Positions 17,985 through 26,422 of a stretch of 64,000 nucleotides of DNA are shown here, in pieces; position 1 is the stretch's first letter; each line of letters starts with the position of its first letter. The position numbers and the translations under genes are program-made. This stretch comes from an uncultured Planctomycetia bacterium (GTDB taxonomy: Bacteria > Planctomycetota > UBA1135 > GCA-002686595): the NCBI GenBank assembly GCA_938003765.1, contig CALKYE010000057.1, positions 1-64,000 on the forward strand, written 5' to 3'. The notes under the pieces are model-generated. The model was not told the DNA's origin, ran no database searches, and worked only from the letters and a program-made list of their open reading frames with translations.

Positions 17985-18362
17985 GTGAAGTACTCGGCCG
18001 AACTCTGCCCCGCGCTCCTCTCGACCCTCGCCATGGCCCTCGTGTTCGCAGCATCGAGCTGCGGCGACGACGGCGCGAGCGGCAAGTCCTCACCGGGCGC
18101 GCGCCTGTTCGCCGAGAAGGGCTGCGTGGCCTGCCACGGGGCCCGCGGCGAAGGCACGTTCATGGGGCCGCCGCTGCGTGGTCTGGGGCAGAGCTGGAAG
18201 CGCGAGGAGTTGGCGCGCTTCTTCGCCGACCCCATGGGCCGCACCAAGGGCGACGAGCGCCTGGCCGCGCTCGCCAAACGCTTCCCGGCGCCGATGGCGC
18301 CGATCGTGGCGAGCGAGAGCGAGCGGCTCGTGTTGGCGGACTGGGTGCTGGCGTTCGAGTGA
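17985..18362 (+). CDS. c-type cytochrome lipoprotein
   Basis: 125 residues from a GTG. A signal sequence ends in a lipobox-like AASSC at about residue 24. GCVACHG is the single CxxCH haem-binding site, and GTFMGPPLRGLG supplies the distal region with Met ligands (a later PAPMAPI is another candidate). The size and the phrase RLFAEKGCVACHGARGEG are typical of small class I cytochrome c domains used as periplasmic electron carriers. A TAACCT hexamer 7 bp before the start could be a -10 with a very short leader. It stands alone and diverges from the sulfatase operon. Confidence 0.85.
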   Translation: MKYSAELCPALLSTLAMALVFAASSCGDDGASGKSSPGARLFAEKGCVACHGARGEGTFMGPPLRGLGQSWKREELARFFADPMGRTKGDERLAALAKRFPAPMAPIVASESERLVLADWVLAFE

Positions 18363-18412
18363 CGGCGCGCGGACGGCGCTGATCCGCTGCGCGACGAAAG
18401 CGCGACTCACCC

Positions 18413-18499
18413 GCGCGCCCAAGGCGCGAACTAGCTGCGCGCCCACGGCGAGAACTAGCTGCGCGCCCACGGCGAGAACTAGCTGCGCGCCCACGGCGC
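18413..18499. repeat. 24-bp tandem repeat copying the 3' end of btuD
   Basis: Three consecutive 24-bp units run at 18413-18436, 18437-18460 and 18461-18484. Units 2 and 3 are identical; unit 1 has small differences. A fourth partial copy at 18485-18499 lies inside the btuD coding end. Read on the minus strand each unit encodes PWARS followed by TAG, so the last codons and stop of btuD are repeated in frame downstream of the true stop. Slipped-strand duplication of a gene end explains this well. Extra stop codons in frame would be harmless and could limit readthrough. Confidence 0.9.
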
Positions 18500-19270
18500 G
18501 ACGATCACTCCGCCGTCCCGCGACTCGATGTGCAGGTCCGGGCCGTAGACCTCGCGCAGGATCGACGGCGTGAGCACTTCGAGCGGAGCTCCGCGCGCGT
18601 GGACTCGACCGGCGAGCAGCACGAGCATGGACGTCGACACGCGGCTGGCGAGGCCGAGTTCGTGCGTGGCGACCACGACGGCGCGACCGGCGCTGCGCAG
18701 CTCGGAGAGCAGTCGGAAAACGGCGACCTGGTGCGCGGGATCGAGCGAGGCCGTCGGCTCGTCGACCACCAGGATCGGGGCCGACTGCGCGGCTGCGCGC
18801 GCGATGAGCACGCGTTGACGCTGGCCACCGGAGATCCCCGCGAGAGAGCGCTCCCGCAATCCGCCGACGTCGCACTGCTCGAGCGCCTGCTCGACGGCGC
18901 GCCGATCCTCCACGCGCGGTCCGCGCCAGCGTTCGATGTGCGCGTAGCGACCGCCGAGCACGAAGTCGTCGACGCGCACGTCGGGCACCGCCGGCAGGTA
19001 CTGCGGCACGTACGCGATGCGCAGCGCGCGCTGGCGGGGACTCAGCTTCGAGAGCGGCTCGCCGTCGACGCTCACCGCGCCGGAGTTGGCGCGCAGCAGA
19101 CCGGCCATGCAGCGCAGCAGAGTGCTCTTGCCGGATCCGTTGGGTCCGAGGACCGAGCACAGCTCGCCCGCGCGCAGGGAGAGCGACACGCCCTCGAGCG
19201 CGCGCGGCCCGGCGCCGTAGTCGACGAGCAGTTCGCTGCACTCCAGACGCGTCGCGGATTGGCTCACCAT
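18479..19270 (-). CDS. btuD: vitamin B12 / siderophore-type ABC transporter ATPase
   Basis: 263 residues. The ATG at 19270 overlaps the permease stop; GTG at 19267 is an alternative. Walker A is GPNGSGKST, the signature is ISGGQRQR, Walker B is ILVVDEPTASLD, and the switch His is in ATHELG, so the ATPase is complete. The close similarity in layout to BtuD/FecE/HmuV, the FecCD permease, the binding protein and the upstream cobalamin riboswitch make it the ATPase of a B12 (or cobinamide) importer. Iron-siderophore transport would be the alternative from protein family alone; the riboswitch decides for cobalamin. The 3' end is part of a tandem repeat. Confidence 0.9.
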   Translation of the reverse strand: MVSQSATRLECSELLVDYGAGPRALEGVSLSLRAGELCSVLGPNGSGKSTLLRCMAGLLRANSGAVSVDGEPLSKLSPRQRALRIAYVPQYLPAVPDVRVDDFVLGGRYAHIERWRGPRVEDRRAVEQALEQCDVGGLRERSLAGISGGQRQRVLIARAAAQSAPILVVDEPTASLDPAHQVAVFRLLSELRSAGRAVVVATHELGLASRVSTSMLVLLAGRVHARGAPLEVLTPSILREVYGPDLHIESRDGGVIVAPWARS

Positions 19271-20334
19271 GTCGCGATGTCCCGTCGCTGGCGCAACAGC
19301 AGGAACAAGAAGAACGGCCCGCCCACGAGCGACATCATCACTCCCGGCTGCAGCACGCCGTCGCCGAGCAGCGTGCGCTGGAGCACGTCTGCGCCGAGCA
19401 GGAACACCGCGCCTGCCGGCAGCGAAAGCCACAACAGCACTCGATAGCTGCCCGCGCCGAGAAGCCTGAGCAGGTGCGGAACGACCAGGCCCACGAAGCC
19501 GATCTGTCCGGCGGCGGCGACCGCAGCCGATGCGGCCAGCGAGGACGCGACGAGCGCGAGCCACTTCACGCGCACCGTGTCGACGCCCAGCGCGGCGGCG
19601 TCCTCTTCGCCGCTGCGGAACAGGTCGAGCTCGCGCGCGAGGAAGGGACAGGCGAGAGCGGACAGCACGAGTCCGATCCACACCGTCGCCACGTGCGCGC
19701 CCGAGCGGTCGTCGAGCGCTCCGAAGGTCCAGGCGAGGATCGCCTTGCTGACCTCCCACTCCGCGAGCGTGAGGTACTGGATCGCCGCGAACAGTCCGGC
19801 CACGCAGAGGTTGACCGCGATGCCCACCAGCAGCAGCGACGTCACCGAAGCGCGACCGTGGATCGCGGCGACCGATGCGACCACCGCCGTCGTGGCCGCG
19901 GCGCCGACGAAGGCGAACACGGGCACGAGGAACGGGCCGAGCTTCGCGAAGCTCGCGCCCAGCGCGGGAGCGGCGCCGCCGACGAGCAGGAATCCGAGCG
20001 CCGCGCCGAGGCTCGCGCCGCCGGTGACGCCGATCAACGACGGCGACGCCAGCGGATTGCGGAACATGCCCTGCACCATCGCGCCCGAGAGCGCCAGGGC
20101 CGCGCCGACGCCGCTCGCGCACAGCCCGCGCCACAGGCGCAGCTCGACGATCGCCTGGCGATGCGCTTCGAGCGGTTCGCCGATGCCGAAGATTGCGAGC
20201 ATGCCGCGCGCCAGCTCCGCGCCGCGCAATCCGGCCGGCCCGAGCGCGGCAGAGCGCGCAAGCAGCAGCAGGAGCGCAGCGCACAGCGCCGCTCCCCACA
20301 GCCACGCCCGTCGCAACTGTGTCGGCGAACTCAC
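19264..20334 (-). CDS. btuC: vitamin B12 ABC transporter permease (FecCD family)
   Basis: 356 residues from a GTG overlapping the stop of the binding-protein gene (GTGA). Ten hydrophobic helices are visible, and the family motifs are present: LWRGLCASGVGAALALSGA, GMFRNPLASPSLIGVTGGAS, and the cytoplasmic coupling region GFVGLVVPHLLRLL. These define the BtuC/FhuB/FecD permease family. It pairs with the ATPase encoded immediately downstream. The whole btuFCD unit is read leftwards from one promoter and the cobalamin riboswitch. Confidence 0.92.
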   Translation of the reverse strand: MSSPTQLRRAWLWGAALCAALLLLLARSAALGPAGLRGAELARGMLAIFGIGEPLEAHRQAIVELRLWRGLCASGVGAALALSGAMVQGMFRNPLASPSLIGVTGGASLGAALGFLLVGGAAPALGASFAKLGPFLVPVFAFVGAAATTAVVASVAAIHGRASVTSLLLVGIAVNLCVAGLFAAIQYLTLAEWEVSKAILAWTFGALDDRSGAHVATVWIGLVLSALACPFLARELDLFRSGEEDAAALGVDTVRVKWLALVASSLAASAAVAAAGQIGFVGLVVPHLLRLLGAGSYRVLLWLSLPAGAVFLLGADVLQRTLLGDGVLQPGVMMSLVGGPFFLFLLLRQRRDIATW

Positions 20335-21311
20335 TTCGCTCCGCCCGCCGTGCCGCGCGCCTGAAGCTCGTCGACGGCGTCGCGCAGCGCCTCGGCGGCC
20401 TGCACGAGCTCCTGCGAACCCGTTGCGAAGAGCCAGGCCGGCAGCGCGACGATGCGGCGCTCGCGGATGGCGCGCAGCGTCGCGAGCGCATGGGCGCTGA
20501 GCAGCACGCGCTCGGCGGCGCCGCCCAGGTCGCCCTGCGCGCTCGGCGCCGCGCGCAGCGGAGCGCTGACGATGATCAGGTCGGGATCGAGGGCGATCAG
20601 GCCTTCGAAGCCGAGTTCGAAGTGCCCGACGCGGCCGGCGCTCGTCGCCAGGTTCTCGAGCCCGGCCAACTGCAGCACGTCGTCGAGAGTGGTGTTCGCG
20701 CCGGCGCTCGATCCCACGCCGCCGAAGTTCGAGTAGACCAGCGCTCGCAAGCGCGGGGCGCCGGCGGAGCGCGCGCGCAGTCGCTCGACACGCGCGTCGA
20801 GCGAGGCGATGAGCTCCTCCGCACGCGCGGTTCGCCCCAGTCGATCACCGAGCATCGAGAGCGCCGCGCGTGCGTCGCTCCAGCTCGCGATCACCGGCAG
20901 CGTGAGCACCTCGACACCGGCTTGCCGCAGGCGCGCGCTGGTCTCCGGCGCCTGATAGGGATCCGCGAGCACGAGCGTCGGCCCCAGCGCGAGCACGGGC
21001 TCCGCCAGGTACACGTCGAAGCGCGGAGTGCTCGCGAAGCGCGCGGGCAGCTCGTGGAGCTGCGAGTACTCGAGCGCCTGGTCCGGCAGCGCAGCGATCT
21101 CCTCCGGCTCGAGCAGCGCCGCGGCGAAGTCCACGGCGCTCGCGCTGGCGGGCAACACGCGCAGCGCGGACGTGGCGCGGTCGGAGGCTCGCGACTCGAC
21201 GCCGCTTGGCGCGGAGGAGCGGTCGCACGCAGCGAACACTGCGGCGGCGCAGCAGGCCAGCGCGAGAACGAGGGCGCTGCGGCGCGACGAAGGAGAAGTG
21301 AGAACCGACAA
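20331..21311 (-). CDS. btuF: vitamin B12 ABC transporter substrate-binding lipoprotein
   Basis: 326 residues if started at the TTG at 21311. The frame stays open through the riboswitch, but that part cannot be coding. There is no in-frame ATG or GTG between the aptamer and the signal sequence, and the TTG has an AAGG six bases upstream. The resulting N-terminus is basic, then hydrophobic (SALVLALACCAAAVFAAC), with a lipobox FAAC at about residue 29. The mature part has the two-lobed pattern of BtuF/FepB proteins: YLAEPVLALGPTLVLADPYQ and LDPDLIIVSAPL. It captures cobalamin in the periplasm for BtuCD. Confidence 0.85.
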   Translation of the reverse strand: MSVLTSPSSRRSALVLALACCAAAVFAACDRSSAPSGVESRASDRATSALRVLPASASAVDFAAALLEPEEIAALPDQALEYSQLHELPARFASTPRFDVYLAEPVLALGPTLVLADPYQAPETSARLRQAGVEVLTLPVIASWSDARAALSMLGDRLGRTARAEELIASLDARVERLRARSAGAPRLRALVYSNFGGVGSSAGANTTLDDVLQLAGLENLATSAGRVGHFELGFEGLIALDPDLIIVSAPLRAAPSAQGDLGGAAERVLLSAHALATLRAIRERRIVALPAWLFATGSQELVQAAEALRDAVDELQARGTAGGAK

Positions 21312-21339
21312 CGAAGACCTTGCGACCGAAGGACGCCGC

Positions 21340-21490
21340 GATCGCAGCGGGCATTCCGACTCGCCGCACAGCGGCTCACGGTTGCGGGCCAGTCCCGGAG
21401 TTCCACCGGGTTCCCCCGCCACGTTCGCCGCAACGACGCGCGCGTCGGCGAACGGGATCGCAGCCTGGAGATGAGAACCCGCGGAGCTGG
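21340..21490 (-). promoter_or_regulatory. cobalamin (AdoCbl) riboswitch upstream of btuFCD
   Basis: Read leftwards, the segment contains the diagnostic cobalamin core in order: GGAACCCGGTGGAACTCCGG (21415-21396), then GGCCCGCAACCGTGAG, matching the consensus CCGC-x-ACTGT region, then AGTCGGAATGCCCGC near 21363-21348, the 3' conserved block. A 9-bp hairpin CGTTCGCCG/CGGCGAACG (about 21452-21424) precedes the core, and GCGGG near 21484 can pair with the CCCGC of the 3' block to close the aptamer. Downstream, TGCGA and TCGCA can pair close to the AAGG and TTG start of btuF, fitting translational control. Binding of the coenzyme is expected to repress the importer. Confidence 0.88.
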
Positions 21491-21525
21491 GCAGCGCGCG
21501 AGACCGGGCTGACCCGGCGCCCAAG

Positions 21526-21554
21526 AGCATGCGGGCGCCGCGGGCGTGGGTCAA
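21526..21554 (-). promoter_or_regulatory. promoter for the riboswitch-btuFCD transcript
   Basis: TTGACC at 21554-21549, a 17-bp spacer, and CATGCT at 21531-21526. Both hexamers are close to the housekeeping consensus, and the predicted RNA start near 21519 lies about 30 nt before the aptamer. A similar -10 (CATGCT or TATGCT) occurs before asd and the S1 protein gene. Confidence 0.6.
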
Positions 21555-21635
21555 CGCGCGGGCTAGCTGCGAGTCGAAGAACTGCTTCGACTGCGATGCC
21601 GACCAGGCCGTGTCGAATCAAGACGGGCAGCCCGA

Positions 21636-21657
21636 AGCGAATCCAGCGGGATTCGCT
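21636..21657. terminator. 9-bp perfect hairpin, possible terminator of the 21754-23229 gene
   Basis: AGCGAATCC and GGATTCGCT form a perfect 9-bp stem with a 4-nt loop, about 100 bp downstream of the leftward secreted-protein gene and before the btuF promoter. No clear T-run follows, so it might be a Rho-assisted terminator or an RNA-stabilising hairpin. A second 6-bp hairpin (GGCGCG-GAAT-CGCGCC) lies at 21690-21705. The remaining sequence from 21555 to 21753 has no gene that I can support. Confidence 0.4.
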
Positions 21658-21730
21658 GAGGATCGCGCGATGCAGCGTCGGCTCATGCTGGCGCGGAATC
21701 GCGCCGCGTGAATTCGCGGATCGACTTCGC

Positions 21731-21755
21731 CGAAGGACGGCTTCGAAGGACGGCT
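21731..21755. repeat. short direct repeat at the 3' end of the secreted-protein gene
   Basis: CGAAGGACGGCT occurs twice, at 21731-21742 and 21744-21755, one base apart; the second copy overlaps the stop codon of the leftward gene. It is a small local duplication just after a coding end, like the larger one behind btuD. Confidence 0.7.
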
Positions 21756-23229
21756 AGCTCGAGCTGCCGCCGAGCCACTCGAGGAACGAGCGCTCCAGGC
21801 TGGTCGCGGTGGGATCCTTCGACGAGAGCGGAACGCCGTACACCTCGCTCACGAGCTCTTCGAACGTCGCGGCGCTGCCGACCTCGGCCACCTTGCGCAT
21901 CAGCACGCCGAAGCGCTCGCGCGACTCCTTGACCGTCTTGCCGCTCTTGTCGCGCAGCCAGTGCGCGAAGGCCGTCTTGTAGGCGCGGAAGAACTCCTGG
22001 TAGTCGGTCATGAACTCCGGAGGAGGCAGTTCCTTGCCGACCGCTGCGGCCCCGAAGAACGGCGCCTTCATGGCCACGCGCTTGGAGGTGTTGTCCGAGG
22101 TCAATTGGAAGCCGAACAGCTTCTCTTCCTTCGACTCCACCAGCTTCGCGCCGAGCTTCTGCGACGCGCGCAGCGGCTTGACGAAGTAGTCCTTGCCGAA
22201 CGTGGTGCGCCAGCCGCTGTCCGCGTTCGTCGGCGGCAGGGTTCCGCCGTTCGAGTTCCCGCCCGGGATGAACGCGGTCATGCCGTCGGTCGTGTTGCCG
22301 CGGCTCGCGCCGCCCGAGCGCGTGTTGTTCTCCTGGTAGATGTCGACGACCAGCGCTTGCGCGAGCGCCATCTCGAGCGCGGGGTCGACCAGCTTGTCGA
22401 AGCAGTGCCAACTGAGCTGAACGGCGCAGCGCTGCGCGACGTGCTGGTGCAGCCCGGTCGGCTCGCGCAGGTCCATCTTCATGCCGTCGTCGAGGTTCGA
22501 CGGGTCGTGCTTCACCGGCGGGTACTGCAGCGCCACCACTTGATGCTCGTTCCAGCCGAACTCGGTCCAGCCCATGAGCTGGTCGTTCCAGTTCATCGAG
22601 CGGCTGTCCGGCTCGAGCTTGCCCATCACTCCCGCGAGGTGCAGGAAGTCCGCGCGGTCGGGAGACACGACGAGCACCTGCAACTTGGAGCCGCGCGGCG
22701 TGAGGCTGAGCGCAGATCCGGTTCGGAAGCCCTCGGCCACGCGCGCGAGCTGCTCGACGCGTTCGGCGCCGCCCGTGAGGCACACCAGGAAGTCGCCGCT
22801 CTTGTCCGCGTTCGGCGCGAGCTTGGCGCTCTTGAGCCACTTGAGCAGCTCGGCGAGGTCCGTCCGCGCCTTGTCGGCTTCGGGCCCGCTCGCGCCGACG
22901 ACGTCCAACCACGCCGCGTGCACCTGCAGGATCGCCTGAACGACGTCGCGGAAGTCCTCGACCGTGTTCTTGTCGCCCAGCGCGCTGCGCGGAAAGCGCA
23001 GGTCGATGGCGCCGACGCGCGCGGGAGCGAAGTGCGTCGTCACCAGATCGCTCATCGTCATCTGGTCGGCCGACTTGCCCGCCACCGGGTGGCGCGCGAG
23101 GTACTCGTCGGCGAGCTTGGCGAAGTCGACCTCACCCGGTGCGCCCAGGGCCCACAGCGGTGCAGCGAGGAGCAGCGCGGCGGCCGCGCGCAATAGAGAC
23201 GAACGAGCGATGGATTGCAGCGGGAACAT
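21754..23229 (-). CDS. secreted protein of unknown function
   Basis: 491 residues from an ATG at 23229; the frame extends further upstream but the ATG gives a clean signal peptide (a basic start, LLRAAAALLLAAPLWALGA, likely cleavage after about residue 28). I do not recognise the family. The mature part is soluble and rich in charged residues. It has an N-terminal helical region (FRDVVQAILQVHAAWLDVV), a central mixed region with a Gly/Asn-rich insert (FIPGGNSNGGTLPPTN), and a helical C-terminus (ERFGVLMRKVAEVGSAATFE). No HExxH or other catalytic motif is obvious. Base composition is like its neighbours. It seems to be a single-gene unit. Confidence 0.7.
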   Translation of the reverse strand: MFPLQSIARSSLLRAAAALLLAAPLWALGAPGEVDFAKLADEYLARHPVAGKSADQMTMSDLVTTHFAPARVGAIDLRFPRSALGDKNTVEDFRDVVQAILQVHAAWLDVVGASGPEADKARTDLAELLKWLKSAKLAPNADKSGDFLVCLTGGAERVEQLARVAEGFRTGSALSLTPRGSKLQVLVVSPDRADFLHLAGVMGKLEPDSRSMNWNDQLMGWTEFGWNEHQVVALQYPPVKHDPSNLDDGMKMDLREPTGLHQHVAQRCAVQLSWHCFDKLVDPALEMALAQALVVDIYQENNTRSGGASRGNTTDGMTAFIPGGNSNGGTLPPTNADSGWRTTFGKDYFVKPLRASQKLGAKLVESKEEKLFGFQLTSDNTSKRVAMKAPFFGAAAVGKELPPPEFMTDYQEFFRAYKTAFAHWLRDKSGKTVKESRERFGVLMRKVAEVGSAATFEELVSEVYGVPLSSKDPTATSLERSFLEWLGGSSS

Positions 23230-23375
23230 GCGACTTGGATCCACTCCAGTGCGTGCGGAACGGGCCTTCGAACGAGAGGACACTACCTCTCCCGCGGCGC
23301 CGGTTGAGTTGCGGTTGAGTTGAAATCTGACGAGTGAACGGCGCTTCACACTCTCTTCGTGCGAGGCGCGCGCGC

Positions 23376-23795
23376 TCAGCTCGCGTCGCCCGCCCACTCG
23401 ATGCGCACGGGCAGGCGCACATCGGGGTGAAGGCTCTTGTGCACGGGGCAGGTCAGCGCAGCGCGCTCCAGCGTGGTCCGCGCCCGTTCATCGAGACCTG
23501 CGGGCATGCGCAGCACGACGCGCAGTTCACCGATGCGACGCGTCGGCTCGCTCACCATGACCTTCTCGACCTCCGCGCTCGCGCCGCGCAATTCCCATCC
23601 GTGGCGCTGCGCGACGATGCCCATGGTGGTCAACATGCACGCGCCCAGCGCGGTGGCCACCAGATCGGTCGGCGAGAAGCTCTCACCGCGGCCCTGGTTG
23701 TCCACGGGCGCGTCCGTGGCCAGGCGCACGAGCGAGGGAGTGTGAACGGCTTCGCAGCGAAGCTCGCCGGTGTACGTGAAGGTGATCTTGACCAT
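23376..23795 (-). CDS. OsmC family peroxiredoxin-like protein
   Basis: 139 residues from the ATG at 23795. The two reactive cysteines of the OsmC/Ohr fold are present: one in TALGACMLTTMG and the second in LTCPVHKSLHPDV. The N-terminal half has beta strands (MVKITFTYTGELRCEAVH) and the FSPTDLVATALGAC segment that precedes the first Cys helix. OsmC proteins reduce organic hydroperoxides or act on related thiol chemistry in the cytoplasm. The amidohydrolase gene starts upstream but is read in the same direction with only 47 bp between them, so read-through co-expression is possible. Confidence 0.9.
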   Translation of the reverse strand: MVKITFTYTGELRCEAVHTPSLVRLATDAPVDNQGRGESFSPTDLVATALGACMLTTMGIVAQRHGWELRGASAEVEKVMVSEPTRRIGELRVVLRMPAGLDERARTTLERAALTCPVHKSLHPDVRLPVRIEWAGDAS

Positions 23796-23842
23796 GGTGC
23801 GGACTCTCGCGCCGGCGTCGACGCGCACGGGGGCGGAAGAGA

Positions 23843-25531
23843 TTAGTGCGCGCGTGCGGCGCGGTACACGAGCTCGCCGTTGATCACGGTGAGCAGGGCC
23901 CGCGCGGAGAGCAGTCGCGCCGGTTCGCACTCGAGCGGATCGACGTCCAGCACGGTCAGATCGGCGAAGTAGCCCGGCAGCAGTCGTCCTCGGCGGTCCT
24001 CCTGATGCGCGGCGCGCGCGGCGCCGATGGTGAATGCTGCCAGCGCGTCTGGGGCGCTGAGGCGTTGATCGGGGCGGAAACCCTCGCGCGGCTCTCCGTC
24101 CGGTCCGGCGCAGGTGATCGCCGCGTACAGGCCTTCGAGGGGACTCGCGCGTTCGACGGGGAAGTCGCTGCCGAAGGCCAGATGAGCAGGCTCGGCGGCG
24201 AGTCGGCGCCACGCGTAGGCGCCCTCGACGCGTTGCTCGCCCAGACGACGCGGCGCCCAGGGCATGTCGCTCGTGGCGTGCGTCGGCTGCATCGAAGGGA
24301 TCGCCCCCAGCGCTTCGAAGCGCGGCCAGTCCTCGCGCGCGACGATCTGCGCGTGCTCGACGCGCGGGCGCAGCTCGCGCAGTCCGCCGACGCGGCGTTC
24401 GGCGGCCTCGAAGCTGTCGAGCACGACGCGGTTGGCGCGATCGCCGATGGCGTGCACCGCGGGCTGCAGGCCCAGGCTCGCGCACAGATCGATGGCGGAC
24501 CGGAGCTCAGCCGGTTCGGTCACCATCAGCCCGCTGTGCGTCGATTCGTCGTGGTACGGCTCGAGCAGCGCGGCGCCGCGCGAGCCGAGCGCGCCGTCGG
24601 CGTACAGCTTGACTCCCGGCACGCTCAACCGATCGAGCGCGTCGGGCGCGAGCGGGAAGCCCTGCAAGTCCGCGGCGGTCATGCCGGCGCCTCCGCTCAA
24701 GTACTCGACCAGGCGCAGCTTCAAGCGCCCCTCGTCGCGCAGTCGCTCGAGCATCCGCACCGTGTCCGGCGACACGCCCATGTCGTGCACGCAGGTCAGA
24801 CCGGCAGCGAGCAGATGCTCCTGCGCCGCAAGCAAGCGACGCTCGCGAACGGCTGCGTCGCTGCGGGGCGCGGCGCGTTCGAGCAACGCGCAAGCGGTGT
24901 CGACGAACACTCCCGTCGGCCGCTTCTCGCCGTCCAGCAGCACGCGTCCGCCCGCGATCTCCGTTTCACTCGACCAGGCGCGATCGACCCGCGCGGCGCG
25001 CATGGCGAGCGCGTTGGCGAGGCTCGCGTGGCCGTCGATGCGGTCGAGCAACACGGGGTGCTCGGGCGTCGCCGCGCTCAGCGCTGCGTGGTGCGGGAAC
25101 TCCTTCGTCGGCCACAGGTTCTGGTCCCAGCCGCGACCGCGGATCCACTCGCCCGGCGCCAGGGTTCGCGCTCGCGCCGCGACGCGCGCGATCAACTCCT
25201 CGAAGCTGGCCACGCCGCGCAGATCGACGTTCTCGAGCGCCTCGCCGAGGCCTTCGACGTGACCGTGCGCATCCTGCAGCCCGGGCACGGCCACTCCGCC
25301 GCCGAGGTCGACGCGCTCGACGATGTTCCACGGTCCGCTCTCGAGTTCCGCGAGGGCTCCGGCGGAGACCACGCGACCGTCGCGCACGACCAGCGCTTCC
25401 ACCGCGAGCCAGTGCGGCGCGCCGAGGTAGATGCGCGCGTTGTGCAGGACCGTCACGTCAGGGCGCTGCGGCGCGGGCGCGACGCAGGCGCCGAGCAGCG
25501 CACACACGAGGACTCGAACGAGCGTGTTCAT
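23843..25531 (-). CDS. lipoprotein amidohydrolase, YtcJ-like
   Basis: 562 residues. The N-terminus MNTLVRVLVCALLGAC ends in a perfect lipobox, so the enzyme is probably anchored outside the cytoplasmic membrane. VAVPGLQDAHGHVEGLG carries the HxH metal site; GWDQNLWP, DRIDGHASLANALA, GVKLYADGALGSRGAALLEPY, HAIGDRANR and LAFGSDFPVE are all characteristic of the YtcJ/exoenzyme-regulatory amidohydrolase group. Substrates of this group are mostly unknown N-acyl or amide compounds. It is not in an obvious pathway operon here. Confidence 0.88.
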   Translation of the reverse strand: MNTLVRVLVCALLGACVAPAPQRPDVTVLHNARIYLGAPHWLAVEALVVRDGRVVSAGALAELESGPWNIVERVDLGGGVAVPGLQDAHGHVEGLGEALENVDLRGVASFEELIARVAARARTLAPGEWIRGRGWDQNLWPTKEFPHHAALSAATPEHPVLLDRIDGHASLANALAMRAARVDRAWSSETEIAGGRVLLDGEKRPTGVFVDTACALLERAAPRSDAAVRERRLLAAQEHLLAAGLTCVHDMGVSPDTVRMLERLRDEGRLKLRLVEYLSGGAGMTAADLQGFPLAPDALDRLSVPGVKLYADGALGSRGAALLEPYHDESTHSGLMVTEPAELRSAIDLCASLGLQPAVHAIGDRANRVVLDSFEAAERRVGGLRELRPRVEHAQIVAREDWPRFEALGAIPSMQPTHATSDMPWAPRRLGEQRVEGAYAWRRLAAEPAHLAFGSDFPVERASPLEGLYAAITCAGPDGEPREGFRPDQRLSAPDALAAFTIGAARAAHQEDRRGRLLPGYFADLTVLDVDPLECEPARLLSARALLTVINGELVYRAARAH

Positions 25532-25606
25532 GCTGCGGAGTGTGCCCGATGCGCGGCGCGAGCGCGAAGCCTTGGGAGCGAGCGGTCGAAGCTATGCTCG
25601 GCGCCG

Positions 25607-26395
25607 ATGAGCTCCTCGACCTCTCCTTCGAACCCCTCCCCCTTCGCGCCCGACCAGGCGCTCTCCGGCAAGCTGGCGCTGGTCACCGGCGCGTCGTCGG
25701 GCATCGGCGAGCAGATCGCGCGCGCGCTGGCCGCGTCCGGCGCACGCGTGCTGCTCGCGGCGCGCCGCAAGGCCGAACTCGAGCGCGTGGCGCGTGAACT
25801 GCCGAATGCGCAGGCGCTGGCGCTCGACGTGCGCGACTTCGCCGCCGTCGAAGCCGCGCTGAGCGGCCTCGCCCTCGACATCGTGATCGCGAACGCCGGC
25901 CTGGCGCGCGGGCTCGAGCCGCTGCAGCAGGGCGACCCCGCCGACTGGAAGGAGATGCTCGACACCAACGTGCTCGGCGTGCTGCACGTGCTGCGCGCGA
26001 CGACGCCCGGCATGGCGACCCGCCGCAGCGGCGACGTCGTGCTGATCGGCAGCGTGGCCGGTCGCCAGTCGTATCCGGGCGGCAACGTCTACTGCGCGTC
26101 GAAGGCGGCGCTGCGCTCGCTGTACGAGAGCCTGCGCTACGACCTGTTCGACAAGGGAGTGCGCGTCGCGACGGTCGACCCCGGCATGGTGAAGACGGAC
26201 TTCAGCGACGTGCGCTTCAAGGGCGACAGCGAGCGCGCCGCGAAGGTGTACGCGGGCGTGGATCACCTGCTGCCGCAGGACATCGCCGAGATCGTGCGCT
26301 TCGTGGTGACGCGCCCCCGCCGCGTGAACCTGGGCGAAGTCGTGGTGTGGAGCTCCGACCAGGCCAGCGCCATGCAAGTCGCGCGCAGGAGCTGA
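25607..26395 (+). CDS. short-chain dehydrogenase, YdfG-like
   Basis: 262 residues from an ATG 8 bp after a TATGCT hexamer that could be the -10 of a short-leader promoter. The Rossmann motif is TGASSGIG, the NAG motif is IVIANAGLARG, and the catalytic triad is in VLIGSVAG and YCASK. The C-terminus VTRPRRVNLGEVVVWSSDQA is typical of NADP-dependent 3-hydroxy acid or serine dehydrogenases such as YdfG. Substrate is not certain. It converges on lysC with a 27-bp gap. Confidence 0.88.
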   Translation: MSSSTSPSNPSPFAPDQALSGKLALVTGASSGIGEQIARALAASGARVLLAARRKAELERVARELPNAQALALDVRDFAAVEAALSGLALDIVIANAGLARGLEPLQQGDPADWKEMLDTNVLGVLHVLRATTPGMATRRSGDVVLIGSVAGRQSYPGGNVYCASKAALRSLYESLRYDLFDKGVRVATVDPGMVKTDFSDVRFKGDSERAAKVYAGVDHLLPQDIAEIVRFVVTRPRRVNLGEVVVWSSDQASAMQVARRS

Positions 26396-26422
26396 TCGTC
26401 CGCGGCGGTCGCGGCGCGCGGT

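Noticed and set aside
18413..18499. CRISPR array
   Set aside because: Repeats are directly adjacent with no spacers, and they derive from the btuD 3' end.
21312..21554. N-terminal extension of btuF through the open frame
   Set aside because: This stretch is the cobalamin riboswitch and its promoter; its conserved bases explain the sequence better than codons do.
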